Notes: generated by a model from the letters alone, not told the origin. Positions 42,243 through 51,280 are shown, numbered from the stretch's first letter. The stretch is 64,000 nucleotides of DNA from Prevotella corporis DSM 18810 = JCM 8529 (GCF_000430525.1 NZ_AUME01000010.1:19963-83962), one strand, 5' to 3'. Translations and numbers: made by a program.

Positions 42243-43499
42243 TCATCTCGCAATAAAATTAACAGATTTATATCCCACAAGCCTATCAGTGCGCGCTCCT
42301 TGCTCCCGATAGTAAATTAGTGCCTGATATGAATTTTCTGTCTGAAAATAGCTCCCCTCAGATGTTAGGAAATGCGACTTCCCGTATTTGTCTTTTTTTA
42401 AGAATTGGTAGCTGTAATATCCGAGCTTGAGGGGAATCTCTAAGTGGTATAACATTTCTGACTCATTGAATGTTAGTTTATACTTATCAGAAAAATCTCC
42501 GTTAGTCCAATCTCCGTTCACGAAAATGTCCCCGTCAGGAATATAGGGGCTTTTCAATTGGAAATGAACTGTCATGTAATCGCTTTCCGTTTCGCTATTG
42601 ATGTTGTCAGAGTTGCGGATGAGAAATGAGCCATTAGCATCTTCATCGAAAAGATAATTAGGTCGTGGAATAGAAATAAACGGGTAGGCATGGAACTCCT
42701 GTCCGTCCCAATAGATGTGTTCAATTCCCATTGTTGCTACGCCAGTGGATAGAATCTCAAATTTTCTATACTCATTGCCGGCTAAGAAAATGTAATCCTG
42801 ATTGTGAATCCATTTAAGCCCGTCGCTCATGACATACTGGGGTTTTGCGTTCCATCTTGCTATGTCCCATCTTTTGTTTTGTAATAGAACTGTCTTTATC
42901 TGCTCATTTGGATTGGTAATAGGGTATTTGCCATAGTTCAGTTCCATTTCAACTTGCTGATGTGAATTGTTGATGGTAGCATCGGTGCTGGTAGTCACCT
43001 GTAGGGCAATACCCATTCCCTTCTCCTTCGGCTCGGTAATCATAAAACAAGCTCGGAATACTTTCTGATGAGAAGAATCAAATACCGTCAAGATGTAATT
43101 GCCTGAAATCTTGGGGCGGCATTTCTCATTGGGAATATTGAGGTGGTAATGAGTATATAAGGTATTAGTAAGGGTTGATTCCTGAATGTCATCAATCGTA
43201 TTGTCGGTTGCAAATCCTTCAATAAAATCGCTCTCGAAGAGAGACGATGACATCTGCCAGTTCGCCTCGCAATGCTCTACAGAGTATGTATAACGATGGT
43301 ATTCATGCCCCATATCATCGAAATCAACTGACAGTGAGCCATTGCCTAACTCCATGACAGGCAAGGATAGCCAATCCTTATTGGCCACAACCTGCAACGA
43401 CCTTATATTGTCTTTGAATATTTGGTGCTGTTGTGCTAAGGAGGCCGAGTATTTGAACAAAATCAGGAAGAGTATTATCGCCCACTTTCTAATCTTCAT
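42243..43499 (-). CDS. Type IX secretion system plug protein (DUF5103)
   Basis: A 418-residue exported protein with signal peptide KWAIILFLILFKYSASLAQ. The DUF5103 pattern is seen in IRSLQVVANKDWLSLPVMEL, YHRYTYSVEHCEANW, PRPNYLFDEDANGSFL and FVNGDWTNGDFSDKYKL. In structural work on the type IX secretion system this family is the plug that closes the SprA/Sov translocon pore from the periplasm. Its presence fits the surface protein with a sorting-like tail at 34916. It lies just upstream of the nucleotidase gene, on the same strand. Confidence 0.85.
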   Translation of the reverse strand: MKIRKWAIILFLILFKYSASLAQQHQIFKDNIRSLQVVANKDWLSLPVMELGNGSLSVDFDDMGHEYHRYTYSVEHCEANWQMSSSLFESDFIEGFATDNTIDDIQESTLTNTLYTHYHLNIPNEKCRPKISGNYILTVFDSSHQKVFRACFMITEPKEKGMGIALQVTTSTDATINNSHQQVEMELNYGKYPITNPNEQIKTVLLQNKRWDIARWNAKPQYVMSDGLKWIHNQDYIFLAGNEYRKFEILSTGVATMGIEHIYWDGQEFHAYPFISIPRPNYLFDEDANGSFLIRNSDNINSETESDYMTVHFQLKSPYIPDGDIFVNGDWTNGDFSDKYKLTFNESEMLYHLEIPLKLGYYSYQFLKKDKYGKSHFLTSEGSYFQTENSYQALIYYREQGARTDRLVGYKSVNFIAR

Positions 43500-43511
43500 T
43501 TATTTCCTTCC

Positions 43512-43952
43512 CTAATCTTTTATTAAGTCGTTCAAAAATTCATCTAACTCCTCATTGAGTCCTGGCATCAAGTCGCCCCCAATTATTATAGTATCGTCGT
43601 CTGCTAAGTAGAGTTCGCCTATATTTTCTCCGTCTTCGTTTTCTAATACAAAACCATAAGGCTTCATGATACCAAGATTGTCAATTGAATCTTTAAGCCT
43701 GAGCAGTTCTTGACGAAGTAAATTAGTAGCATTCTCTTCAAAGTCTGCATTTTTACTTTCAATCCATTCGTCAATAACACATCGTGTGATTTCTGTTCCA
43801 TTGTCATCAAATGCCATTAAGTCCCCACTATCTGGAGAAACACGCAAGTGTAAATCTGTCATGAAACTTGGTTCATCTATATTGGGAAACTTTTGGGCTA
43901 ATTTTCTTAGGAAACGCTCAATCTGTTGTTGTGTTTGTTCTTTAACTATCAT
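43512..43952 (-). CDS. Conserved hypothetical acidic protein
   Basis: A 146-residue soluble, strongly acidic protein with no signal peptide. N-terminal helix EQTQQQIERFLRKLAQKFPN, a DLHLRVSPDSGDLMAFDDNG strand region and an acidic C-terminus ending LNEELDEFLNDLIKD. I do not know the family or function. It is 12 bases upstream of the plug gene on the same strand and has a good -7 box at 43989-43982. Confidence 0.75.
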   Translation of the reverse strand: MIVKEQTQQQIERFLRKLAQKFPNIDEPSFMTDLHLRVSPDSGDLMAFDDNGTEITRCVIDEWIESKNADFEENATNLLRQELLRLKDSIDNLGIMKPYGFVLENEDGENIGELYLADDDTIIIGGDLMPGLNEELDEFLNDLIKD

Positions 43953-43981
43953 AGTTTAAAGTTTTGGAATTGAATATAAAG

Positions 43982-43989
43982 CAAAGATA
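43982..43989 (-). promoter_or_regulatory. -7 box for the hypothetical/plug gene pair
   Basis: TATCTTTG on the minus strand, 29 bases before the ATG at 43952. No clear -33. Confidence 0.5.
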
Positions 43990-44046
43990 ATAAAAGTTTT
44001 TATTTTGAGACATAATTACATTTGTTTTTTGATGTTTTCGTCTTTA

Positions 44047-44080
44047 TTTGCTCAAATACATACCTTTTTTGTTATCTTTG
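44047..44080 (+). promoter_or_regulatory. galE promoter
   Basis: TTTG at 44047-44050, 22 bases, then TATCTTTG at 44073-44080. Predicted start near 44087 supports the downstream ATG at 44170 as the true galE start. Confidence 0.6.
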
Positions 44081-44169
44081 CAGAAACTTAAATGATACAT
44101 AAAGATTATTATCTTACTTTACTCTCTTTTTTAACGATATTTCAAAAGCATATATTAATTCAAAATAAG

Positions 44170-45207
44170 ATGAAACAAACGATTTTAGTTACTGGTGGTA
44201 CAGGATTCATTGGCTCACATACAACCGTGGAACTGATAGAAGCTGGCTACAATGTTATTATTGCCGACAATCTCTCCAATTCGAAAATCGAAGTGCTTGA
44301 TGGCATAGAGAAGATAACAGGTGTGCGCCCTGCGTTTGAAAAAGTTGACCTTGAGGATAAGGATGCAACGGAAAAGTTGTTTCAAAAATACTCAAGTATT
44401 GAGGGAATCATCCATTTCGCCGCCTCGAAAGCAGTGGGAGAGAGTGTTCAAAAGCCACTGATGTACTATCGCAACAACGTTGTTTCGTTGATAAATCTTT
44501 TGGAATTGATGCCTAAGTATGATGTGAAAGGTATCATTTTTTCAAGTTCATGTACTGTTTATGGGCAACCAAAGCCGGAGGACCTTCCTGTAACAGAGGA
44601 TGCCCCACATCAAAAAGCGACATCACCCTACGGAAATACTAAGGAAATCAACGAGCAGATAATTCTTGATTACATTCATAGTGGTGCTAAAATCAAAAGT
44701 ATTGTATTGCGGTATTTCAATCCAATCGGTGCGCATCCTACGGCTTTGATAGGCGAACTTCCCAATGGTGTCCCAAACAACTTGATTCCTTATGTGACCC
44801 AAACGGCTATGGGCATCCGTGAGCAGCTGACAGTCTTTGGCAACGATTATGACACAGAAGACGGAAGTTGTATTCGTGATTACATCTATGTAGTGGATCT
44901 TGCCAAGGCCCATGTCGCCGCAATGACAAGGGTGTTGGATAAGGAAGCAGAACCAATTGAATATTTCAATATTGGTACAGGCAAAGGTAATTCAACGCTT
45001 GAGATAGTAAATACCTTTGAGAAGGCTACTGGCGTGAAACTTAATTGGAAATTTGGGCCTCGCCGCGAAGGAGACATTGAAAAAATTTGGGGTGATTGCA
45101 CCAAAGCCAACCAAGTGTTGGGCTGGAAAGCCGATACCCCTCTTGAGGATGTTCTTGCCAGTGCATGGAAGTGGCAACAACGCCTCCGTGAGGATGGGGT
45201 GATGTAA
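44170..45207 (+). CDS. galE: UDP-glucose 4-epimerase
   Basis: Interconverts UDP-glucose and UDP-galactose. From the ATG at 44170 the protein has 345 residues: NAD-binding GGTGFIGSHT at the start, then the catalytic Ser region SSSCTVYGQP and SPYGNTKEINEQI with the YxxxK pair, and RYFNPIGAHP. An ATG at 44092 would add 26 residues ahead of the Rossmann fold and is not used. It is a single-gene transcript ending at 45266-45305. Confidence 0.96.
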   Translation: MKQTILVTGGTGFIGSHTTVELIEAGYNVIIADNLSNSKIEVLDGIEKITGVRPAFEKVDLEDKDATEKLFQKYSSIEGIIHFAASKAVGESVQKPLMYYRNNVVSLINLLELMPKYDVKGIIFSSSCTVYGQPKPEDLPVTEDAPHQKATSPYGNTKEINEQIILDYIHSGAKIKSIVLRYFNPIGAHPTALIGELPNGVPNNLIPYVTQTAMGIREQLTVFGNDYDTEDGSCIRDYIYVVDLAKAHVAAMTRVLDKEAEPIEYFNIGTGKGNSTLEIVNTFEKATGVKLNWKFGPRREGDIEKIWGDCTKANQVLGWKADTPLEDVLASAWKWQQRLREDGVM

Positions 45208-45265
45208 AGTGAAACAACCGAAACAAGAAGATACATACGTTTGTTTTTACACTTCATTAAAAAGC

Positions 45266-45305
45266 AAAGAACGTCTTGACAGCGAATTGTCAAGACGTTC
45301 TTTTG
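45266..45305 (+). terminator. galE terminator
   Basis: AAAGAACGTCTTGACA (45266-45281) pairs perfectly with TGTCAAGACGTTCTTT (45288-45303) across a 6-base loop, followed by T. Sixteen pairs, a strong terminator. Confidence 0.88.
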
Positions 45306-45398
45306 TTGATGGCCTATTATGTTAAATTCAGCCGCTTTAGAACAATATACTTATGTTTGATTCGTTAACAAAGTAACTAAATTCAAAATAAAATATTT

Positions 45399-46076
45399 AT
45401 GAAATACAGATCGTTTCTCTTTTTGTTTTGTGTATTGTCATGTTCGTTCTTCTCTTGTAGTACAGAACCTGCTGAATTTATCAATCCATATATATTATCG
45501 ACGGATGTTCAAAGACATATATCAGACGGTATCAGTGGCATCTATCATGGAAAAATGACAGTCTTGTATTGTGACACCACAGTAAAAAAAGTCAAGAAAG
45601 ATGAATCGTGGGTTATCCCAATGCATAAAGATTCTGTCCAACAATTCAGATATTCTGTTGGAGGATACGAGAATCAATATATTGTTATGCATGGTTTCCC
45701 TATCAGCATGATTTCCAAAACAGTCAGTGATCCTGATCTGGCTAATGCGCTTAGCCACAAGCCCAACCTCGATCTGAACGTTAGATATAGCATCCTCCCT
45801 ATTTCAGATAATAAAAGTAGTAAGGAAGGACAGATTCGCCTTGAGGCTGTTCCTGTGACATTCTCGGTATATTATGGGAACATCGAGCAACTTGTAACCA
45901 TAACATTCTCATCGTCGCAGCGATATGATGTTTCCGCCGATGATAATAGTTGGAACATTGACAACTTGCAATTACAAGTTGACAACTTGTTAGTTGATGG
46001 GAGAATAGTGCAGAAATATGATTCTTGGGAAGAAAGTAGGAGTAAATTCTGGATAATATGCAAGGGCAAGAGATGA
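45399..46076 (+). CDS. Lipoprotein, DUF4840-like
   Basis: A 225-residue exported protein. The N-terminus MKYRSFLFLFCVLSCSFFSC is a lipoprotein-type signal, with acylation likely at one of the Cys residues 15-20. The mature part shows ISGIYHGKMTVLYCDTTVKK and paired strand segments, and resembles the DUF4840 lipoproteins of Bacteroidales; I am not certain of that assignment. Function unknown. It stands alone between galE and a convergent kdsB. Confidence 0.7.
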   Translation: MKYRSFLFLFCVLSCSFFSCSTEPAEFINPYILSTDVQRHISDGISGIYHGKMTVLYCDTTVKKVKKDESWVIPMHKDSVQQFRYSVGGYENQYIVMHGFPISMISKTVSDPDLANALSHKPNLDLNVRYSILPISDNKSSKEGQIRLEAVPVTFSVYYGNIEQLVTITFSSSQRYDVSADDNSWNIDNLQLQVDNLLVDGRIVQKYDSWEESRSKFWIICKGKR

Positions 46077-46159
46077 ATAACTCTCAAGCACCTGCAATCT
46101 TTTTTAATCTCATGCCTTTATCCTTCTTCCGAAGTTTGCATACGTTCTCCTTGGGTTCT

Positions 46160-46906
46160 TTAACCCATACTCGTTGCCAGAAAGGTCTCTGCCCTGTCTA
46201 AATCGTTGGGAGTGTCTATTCCGACGGTCTCAATATCTGTGAGCCCCACTTTGATTTTATAGCCATTTTGCAACCAGCGCAACTGCTCCAATCCTTCTGC
46301 AAGTTCCAAGGAAGATTGGGGGAGTTGGGTAACTTCCTTGAGAACCGAGGTGCGATAGCCGTACAGTCCAATATGTTTTAGGAAAGGATAGGCCTCAAGC
46401 CATTCCTTTTCCTCCTTTCCCCTAATGTAAGGTGCCAATGCACGGGTAAAGTACAGGGCAAAAGAATGGTTGTCAAGGATTATTTTGGGGGAGTTAGGGT
46501 TTTTGGCAGCTTCTAATGTGTCGAATTGCTTGCCCAGTGTTGCTATCTGTGTGTCAGCATCTTCAAAGCATCTCACCACAGTTTCAATCTGGCTGGGATG
46601 GATAAAAGGCTCATCGCCTTGAATGTTGATCGCCACATCGAAATCCTCGTGTATTTTTTCAAGTGCCTCAGCTATCCTGTCCGTTCCACTCTGATGGTCG
46701 GAACGTGTCATGATGACGTTTGCCCCAAGGTTTTTCACGGTGTCGAATATGCGCTGGTCGTCGGTGGCTACATAGACATCGTGCAGCACTTTCCGGACTT
46801 GTTCGACCACTCTCTCTATGACATATTTCCCACCCAACTTTGCCAATGGCTTTCCGGGGAAGCGGGTAGAGGCATAACGGGCTGGTATGATTCCTACAAC
46901 TTTCAT
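46160..46906 (-). CDS. kdsB: 3-deoxy-manno-octulosonate cytidylyltransferase
   Basis: Activates Kdo as CMP-Kdo, the donor for lipid A core assembly. The 248 residues show VVGIIPARYASTRFPGKPLA, DDQRIFDTVKNLGANVIMTR and DVAINIQGDEPFI, all diagnostic. Length fits. It has a perfect Bacteroidota promoter upstream at 46997-47028 and stands alone on the minus strand. Confidence 0.96.
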   Translation of the reverse strand: MKVVGIIPARYASTRFPGKPLAKLGGKYVIERVVEQVRKVLHDVYVATDDQRIFDTVKNLGANVIMTRSDHQSGTDRIAEALEKIHEDFDVAINIQGDEPFIHPSQIETVVRCFEDADTQIATLGKQFDTLEAAKNPNSPKIILDNHSFALYFTRALAPYIRGKEEKEWLEAYPFLKHIGLYGYRTSVLKEVTQLPQSSLELAEGLEQLRWLQNGYKIKVGLTDIETVGIDTPNDLDRAETFLATSMG

Positions 46907-46996
46907 TTATTGATGGTTATTTAAAGGTGAAATCTGAAGATTACCACCGAAATTGTTACTTAATGTGGAGTTTAGAGCCACCACCATAATTAAAAG

Positions 46997-47028
46997 CAAA
47001 GGTAATATAAGTTTGCTTAATAGACAAA
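46997..47028 (-). promoter_or_regulatory. kdsB promoter
   Basis: Read on the minus strand: TTTG (47028-47025), exactly 20 bases, then TACCTTTG (47004-46997). Predicted leader of about 84 bases. Nothing else is seen in the 296-base gap 46907-47202. Confidence 0.75.
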
Positions 47029-47202
47029 AGTAAATGACGAAATGTGTGTGGCTACCTCTCTTTGCCTACTATTATCCATCTCAGTTTGTCTCACTTGGTT
47101 TTTAATACTTTATAAAAATCGTTCGTTTGCTTGGTAATGTAGGGAGGTTTCAGCCAAATTGCCGAGTGGGGAGTCCATGCTGAGAACCGATTTTGTGTGC
47201 CT

Positions 47203-48180
47203 TTATATTCTATAATACCAAAAAAGAAAATTATTAATCCAAGGCATTGAGAAATGAAACCATCGGTATGAGCTGATAGGCTTTCCTCCAAAGCTGAGCA
47301 TGAAATTACGATACTTGCTGTGTTTGAACGGTAGGCCGATATTGAGAATTTGAATATGCTCTCTGCCTTGTTGATAAGCCATTTGAATTGCATGCCAAAT
47401 GGTGGCATGATGCGGATAATGTAGGAGATAACGCTTCTTCAAAGCCGTGTCGTACCATAACATTGCGTCTTTTCCTGAATCAACAACCAAACTTCCTCCG
47501 ATGATTTTATCCTTATAGATTGTCACGTAGATGTGTCCGTTAATACTCTGACCTATCAGCAAGAAGAGTTTTTCATCTGGAATGTGTCTTTGTTTCCTGA
47601 ACCGATAGTACGATTTGACAAGGCGATAGAGCTTTTTTATCTCTTCGTCGTTTTGTGCCTCACGAGTGACGATTCCCGTTTTATAGGCACGGGCAATGCG
47701 GTAGAGTGTCTTATCTTCGGCTCTTTCCTCAGGTTGCTTGCTATGAAGGGAATTATGAATCTGAGTCCATGGCACTGGAAAGAATCTCTGTTTGCGCAGT
47801 GCCTTGTAGCCAAACATCTTCTTTGAGATATGACTTATTTCAATGTGTCTGCATCCATGAGCCTTCAGATATTTTACGAGGGTATTAATCAGATCAGAGA
47901 ATAGTTGGCTTTTGTCTTTGAAAGAGGTGTTATTATCATAAGTTCCCTCACCATAAATACGTGCATGGTCGAATAGATGGAAGGGTAGGAAAGTAAATCG
48001 ATGGCGGATGATGGCTAAGATTTGTCCGTAAACTTTTCCGCTTTCATCTTGGGCGATAGCCATACAAGGAAACATACGTGGGGTATGTTCTATCATCCAA
48101 AACAATTCCTGGCTATGAAAAAAGTTGCTACAGTCCAGTTGCGGAAGTTCCTCACTATTTGTATAAACCCTGATTTCCAT
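47203..48180 (-). CDS. GNAT/FemAB-like acyltransferase of unknown substrate
   Basis: A 325-residue cytoplasmic protein resembling the double-GNAT fold of FemAB-like proteins, for example LFDHARIYGEGTYDNNTSFK, then LIGQSINGHIYVTIYKDKII with GGSLVVDSGKDAMLWYDTAL, the strand-turn region where acyl donors bind. Such proteins transfer amino acids or acyl groups to wall or surface precursors. The substrate here is unknown. Its promoter (48194-48224, minus) is back-to-back with that of the DUF2520 gene, leaving a very short leader. Confidence 0.7.
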   Translation of the reverse strand: MEIRVYTNSEELPQLDCSNFFHSQELFWMIEHTPRMFPCMAIAQDESGKVYGQILAIIRHRFTFLPFHLFDHARIYGEGTYDNNTSFKDKSQLFSDLINTLVKYLKAHGCRHIEISHISKKMFGYKALRKQRFFPVPWTQIHNSLHSKQPEERAEDKTLYRIARAYKTGIVTREAQNDEEIKKLYRLVKSYYRFRKQRHIPDEKLFLLIGQSINGHIYVTIYKDKIIGGSLVVDSGKDAMLWYDTALKKRYLLHYPHHATIWHAIQMAYQQGREHIQILNIGLPFKHSKYRNFMLSFGGKPISSYRWFHFSMPWINNFLFWYYRI

Positions 48181-48193
48181 TTCTCCTTATTTG

Positions 48194-48224
48194 CAAAAAT
48201 AGCAAATGTTTTCTAAAAAAGCAA
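48194..48224 (-). promoter_or_regulatory. Promoter of the GNAT-like gene
   Basis: Minus strand: TTG (48224-48222), 20 bases, then TATTTTTG (48201-48194). The leader would be only about 6 bases before the ATG at 48180. The -33 element abuts the one of the plus-strand promoter. Confidence 0.6.
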
Positions 48225-48254
48225 TTTGCTCATTGTTTTTTATTGCTATTTTTA
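48225..48254 (+). promoter_or_regulatory. Promoter of the DUF2520 gene
   Basis: TTTG at 48225-48228, 18 bases, then TATTTTTA at 48247-48254 (one mismatch to TAnnTTTG). Start near 48261, so the ATG at 48272 is the right start. Confidence 0.55.
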
Positions 48255-48271
48255 TTAATTTTGTCAGTATT

Positions 48272-49051
48272 ATGAAGATAGTGTTAGTAGGTGCTGGCAA
48301 TTTAGCCACTTGTCTTGGACGCGCCTTGATGACCGCCCAACACGAGATATTGCAGGTTTACAGTCGGACTATAGAGTCGGCCAAAGCACTGGCTGATATC
48401 GTAAACGGGCAGGCGGTCAACGACTTGTCCCTCCTTACTGATGCGGCTGAATTGTATATCTTGTCTTTGAAAGACAATGTTTTGGAAGAAATCATACCCC
48501 AAGTGTGTCAGGGAAGGGGAGCGAAAGTTTTCATTCATACGGCGGGCTCTATGCCTTTGGACTGTTTTAAGGGCTTTGCCGAGCATTATGGAGTCTTTTA
48601 TCCCATGCAGACTTTTTCCAAGAGTAGGCCTGTCGATTTCCATGAGATTCCCGTCTTTCTGGAAAGTAATGATGAAGAGACACGGAGCATCATGGCTTCT
48701 TTTGCTCGAAGTCTATCAGACAGGGTGTATTATTTGGAGACAGAGAAGCGAAAATATCTACACCTTTCAGCTGTTTGGGCTTGTAACTTCGTGAACCATT
48801 GCTATATGATGGCATCTGATATATTGCAGAACCACGATATTCCATTCTCTGTTATGTTACCATTGATTGATGAGACTGCACGTAAAGTGCATTCGATCGC
48901 ACCCAGGACTGCGCAAACAGGACCGGCAATTCGATATGATGAGAATGTAATCAACAAACAATTGGAGCTGATGTCAGAAGATGAACTTGGAAAACGACTC
49001 TATCAGCTGATGTCTGAAAGTATTCATGAGAGATTTGGAAGTGATAAGTAA
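48272..49051 (+). CDS. Rossmann-fold DUF2520 protein
   Basis: A 259-residue protein with an N-terminal NAD(P)-binding domain (MKIVLVGAGNLATCLGRALM) and a C-terminal DUF2520 helical domain (HLSAVWACNFVNHCYMMASD). The layout resembles pyrroline-5-carboxylate reductase and similar dehydrogenases, but the substrate is unknown. The ATG at 48272 is chosen since it begins the Rossmann strand and lies just after the promoter; an earlier ATG at 48206 precedes that promoter. It is followed by kdsC after 11 bases. Confidence 0.88.
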   Translation: MKIVLVGAGNLATCLGRALMTAQHEILQVYSRTIESAKALADIVNGQAVNDLSLLTDAAELYILSLKDNVLEEIIPQVCQGRGAKVFIHTAGSMPLDCFKGFAEHYGVFYPMQTFSKSRPVDFHEIPVFLESNDEETRSIMASFARSLSDRVYYLETEKRKYLHLSAVWACNFVNHCYMMASDILQNHDIPFSVMLPLIDETARKVHSIAPRTAQTGPAIRYDENVINKQLELMSEDELGKRLYQLMSESIHERFGSDK

Positions 49052-49062
49052 AGAATGGAGCC

Positions 49063-49581
49063 ATGATAAATTATGATTTAAAGAAAGTACGTGCGATAGT
49101 TTTTGATGTTGATGGGGTCCTTTCAGCCAGTACGGTCCAAATGGACCGTGACGGCGAACCAATGAGAACGATGAACATCAAAGACGGTTATGCCATCCAG
49201 TTGGCTGAGAAGTTAGGTTTGAGAATTGCCATTATGACTGGCGGGCGTAACAAGGAGATTCAGCGGAGATATGAGTATTTGGGAGTTGAGGATGTTTTCC
49301 TGAATTGCTCTGTGAAAATTCGAGTTTGGAATGACTTTGTTGAGAAATATCAACTTGAGGATGACGAAGTTATCTATGTTGGTGACGATATTCCTGATTA
49401 TGAGGTGATGAAAAGAGCAGGCTGCGCTTGTTGCCCCAAGGACGCCTCGCCCGATATTAAAGAGATTTCAGATTATGTTAGCGATGTTGTCGGAGGCTAT
49501 GGCATGGCACGTGATATTATTGAGCAAGTTCTGCGAGCTCAGGGAAAATGGGTGATGAACGGTAAGGCCTTTGGATGGTGA
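49063..49581 (+). CDS. kdsC: Kdo-8-phosphate phosphatase (KdsC, HAD family)
   Basis: Removes phosphate from Kdo 8-phosphate before activation by KdsB. The 172-residue protein is a cap-less HAD phosphatase with the nucleophile motif FDVDGVLSAS, IKDGYAIQLAEKLGLRIAIM then TGG, and the metal-binding VGDDIPDYEVM. Length and motifs match KdsC. It is in an operon with the DUF2520 gene and maf, and completes the Kdo set together with kdsA, kdsD and kdsB elsewhere in the window. Confidence 0.93.
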   Translation: MINYDLKKVRAIVFDVDGVLSASTVQMDRDGEPMRTMNIKDGYAIQLAEKLGLRIAIMTGGRNKEIQRRYEYLGVEDVFLNCSVKIRVWNDFVEKYQLEDDEVIYVGDDIPDYEVMKRAGCACCPKDASPDIKEISDYVSDVVGGYGMARDIIEQVLRAQGKWVMNGKAFGW

Positions 49582-49594
49582 AGATTAACAGACC

Positions 49595-50170
49595 ATGAGT
49601 TTTAGAGATTATCATATAATTTTGGCAAGTAATTCACCGCGCAGGAAGGAACTTCTTGCAGGATTGGATATCGATTTTGAAGTTAAGGTTTTGCCGAATA
49701 TAGCTGAGGATTTTCCGAAAGACATACCTGCTTCAGATGTTGCCCGGTATATCAGTATGGAAAAAGCCTTTGCATACAAGAATTTAATAAAGGAAACCGA
49801 CCTCGTGATAACTGCTGATACGGTGGTAATAGTCGGTGAGGAGATATTGGGAAAGCCCATTGACGCTGCGGATGCAAAGAGAATGCTGACCACTATCAGT
49901 GGAAAAAAACATCAAGTGGTTACGGGAGTGTGCTTCACAACTACACAATTTCAGCATAGTTTCAAGGTTTCGACTGATGTTACCTTCAAAGAATTGTCTG
50001 AAGAGGAAATGGATTATTACATAAAAACCTACAAGCCATACGACAAAGCAGGTGCTTATGGTATTCAGGAGTGGATCGGGTATGTGGGAGTAACTGAGTT
50101 GATTGGCAGCTATTTCAATGTCATGGGCCTGCCTGTACAAAGAATCTGGCAGGAACTGAATAAAATATAG
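49595..50170 (+). CDS. maf: Maf-family nucleoside triphosphate pyrophosphatase
   Basis: Hydrolyses non-canonical or excess NTPs to NMPs; the close relatives act on dTTP/UTP. The 191 residues begin with the signature LASNSPRRKELLAGLDIDFE and contain ADTVVIVGEEILGKP and YDKAGAYGIQEW. Starts 13 bases after kdsC, likely cotranscribed. The exact substrate class cannot be fixed. Confidence 0.93.
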   Translation: MSFRDYHIILASNSPRRKELLAGLDIDFEVKVLPNIAEDFPKDIPASDVARYISMEKAFAYKNLIKETDLVITADTVVIVGEEILGKPIDAADAKRMLTTISGKKHQVVTGVCFTTTQFQHSFKVSTDVTFKELSEEEMDYYIKTYKPYDKAGAYGIQEWIGYVGVTELIGSYFNVMGLPVQRIWQELNKI

Positions 50171-50186
50171 GTGATGGGTGTTGAAC

Positions 50187-50705
50187 TCATTTGTCTATTC
50201 CATTACGGGAAATGAGACCTTTGGTCGTGTAATAGTGTTTGACTTCCTGCATATCCGTCACTAAATCCGCATAATCGATGAGAGATTGGGGCGCATATCT
50301 GCCTGTAAGTACTACTTCAACCTTGTCTGAACGATGTTTGAGTGCCTCCAAAACCTCATCAGCTCCTAAAAGTCCCATGTGCAATGCGATGTTGATTTCG
50401 TCGAGAATGACTACGTCCGACTCACCTGACGCCAATTCTTGTGAACATTTTATCAACCCTTTCTTCGCTTCTGCTCTATCGTTCTCGTTAGGTTTGCGGT
50501 CGAGCATGCAGCCACAACCAAATTGTTCGATAGAGATGTTGTCGATAAACTCGGTGATGCGTGTCTCATTGTACTTCATCGACTTGACAAATTGTCCGAT
50601 AAAGACTTTCTTACCTGCCATGAGTGCACGAATTGCAAGACCAAAAGCAGCAGTTGTCTTGCCTTTTCCGTTGCCTGTATATATGTGAACCTGTCCTCTT
50701 TTCAT
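50187..50705 (-). CDS. cobO: Cob(I)alamin adenosyltransferase (BtuR/CobO type)
   Basis: Transfers the adenosyl group of ATP to cob(I)alamin or corrinoids. The 172-residue protein starts with the P-loop region VHIYTGNGKGKTTAAFGLA and has VVILDEINIALHMGLL and VVLTGRYAPQSLIDYADLVT, hallmarks of this family. It is convergent to maf with only 16 bases between. Bacteroidota commonly salvage B12, which fits this isolated gene. Confidence 0.94.
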   Translation of the reverse strand: MKRGQVHIYTGNGKGKTTAAFGLAIRALMAGKKVFIGQFVKSMKYNETRITEFIDNISIEQFGCGCMLDRKPNENDRAEAKKGLIKCSQELASGESDVVILDEINIALHMGLLGADEVLEALKHRSDKVEVVLTGRYAPQSLIDYADLVTDMQEVKHYYTTKGLISRNGIDK

Positions 50706-50744
50706 TGACGTCCTGTCTGATTTTCCTCTCCTGTTTCGAAAATT

Positions 50745-51215
50745 TTATTCATGATGGTATGGCTCACCCTTAATAATAGAACAAGCCCTATATAACTGTT
50801 CTACAAAAATGAGTCGTACCATCTGGTGGGAGAAAGTCATTTTCGATAGTGAAATCTTTTCGTTTGCCCGCTCATAAACTGCGTGGGAAAAGCCATAAGG
50901 ACCACCGATTAGAAATGTTAACCGCTTGGTTGAATTCTGTTTCTTCTGTACCCATTGTGCAAATTCAATAGATCGGTATTCCTTCCCATGCTCATCAAGT
51001 AGAACCAAAGTGTCAGAAGGCTGCAGTTCTTTGAGTATGAGGTCACCTTCACGCTCTTTCTGTTGTTCTTCTGTAAGCTTTTTGGTGTTCTTGAGTTCGG
51101 GAATAGTGATGATGGAAAAGGGAAGATAATGTTCTATTCTCGAAACGTAATCACTTATACTTGCTATGAAATGGGCATTAGTCGTCTTTCCTATCAGAAT
51201 TAACGTTACTTTCAT
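50745..51215 (-). CDS. rlmH: 23S rRNA pseudouridine-1915 methyltransferase
   Basis: SPOUT methyltransferase that methylates pseudouridine 1915 of 23S rRNA. From the ATG at 51215 the protein has 156 residues, the family length, beginning MKVTLILIGKT; an upstream start at 51284 would add 23 basic residues and overlap the next gene. Conserved elements are LLDEHGKEYRSIEFAQW, LTFLIGGPYGFS and KMTFSHQMVRLIFVEQLYRA. Confidence 0.95.
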   Translation of the reverse strand: MKVTLILIGKTTNAHFIASISDYVSRIEHYLPFSIITIPELKNTKKLTEEQQKEREGDLILKELQPSDTLVLLDEHGKEYRSIEFAQWVQKKQNSTKRLTFLIGGPYGFSHAVYERANEKISLSKMTFSHQMVRLIFVEQLYRACSIIKGEPYHHE

Positions 51216-51280
51216 TTGTTTGTAGTTTCGATATCGTCGCTTTTTATTATCAGCCTTTGTTGTATAGCCGATAAATGGGT

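Noticed and set aside
42146..42280. Extended N-terminus of the 5'-nucleotidase-type protein
   Set aside because: The extra residues precede a clear signal peptide and the -7 box at 42171-42178 lies inside them.
47091..47408. Minus-strand frame of 105 codons overlapping the GNAT-like gene end
   Set aside because: It reads the same DNA in another frame and has no domain or start signal.
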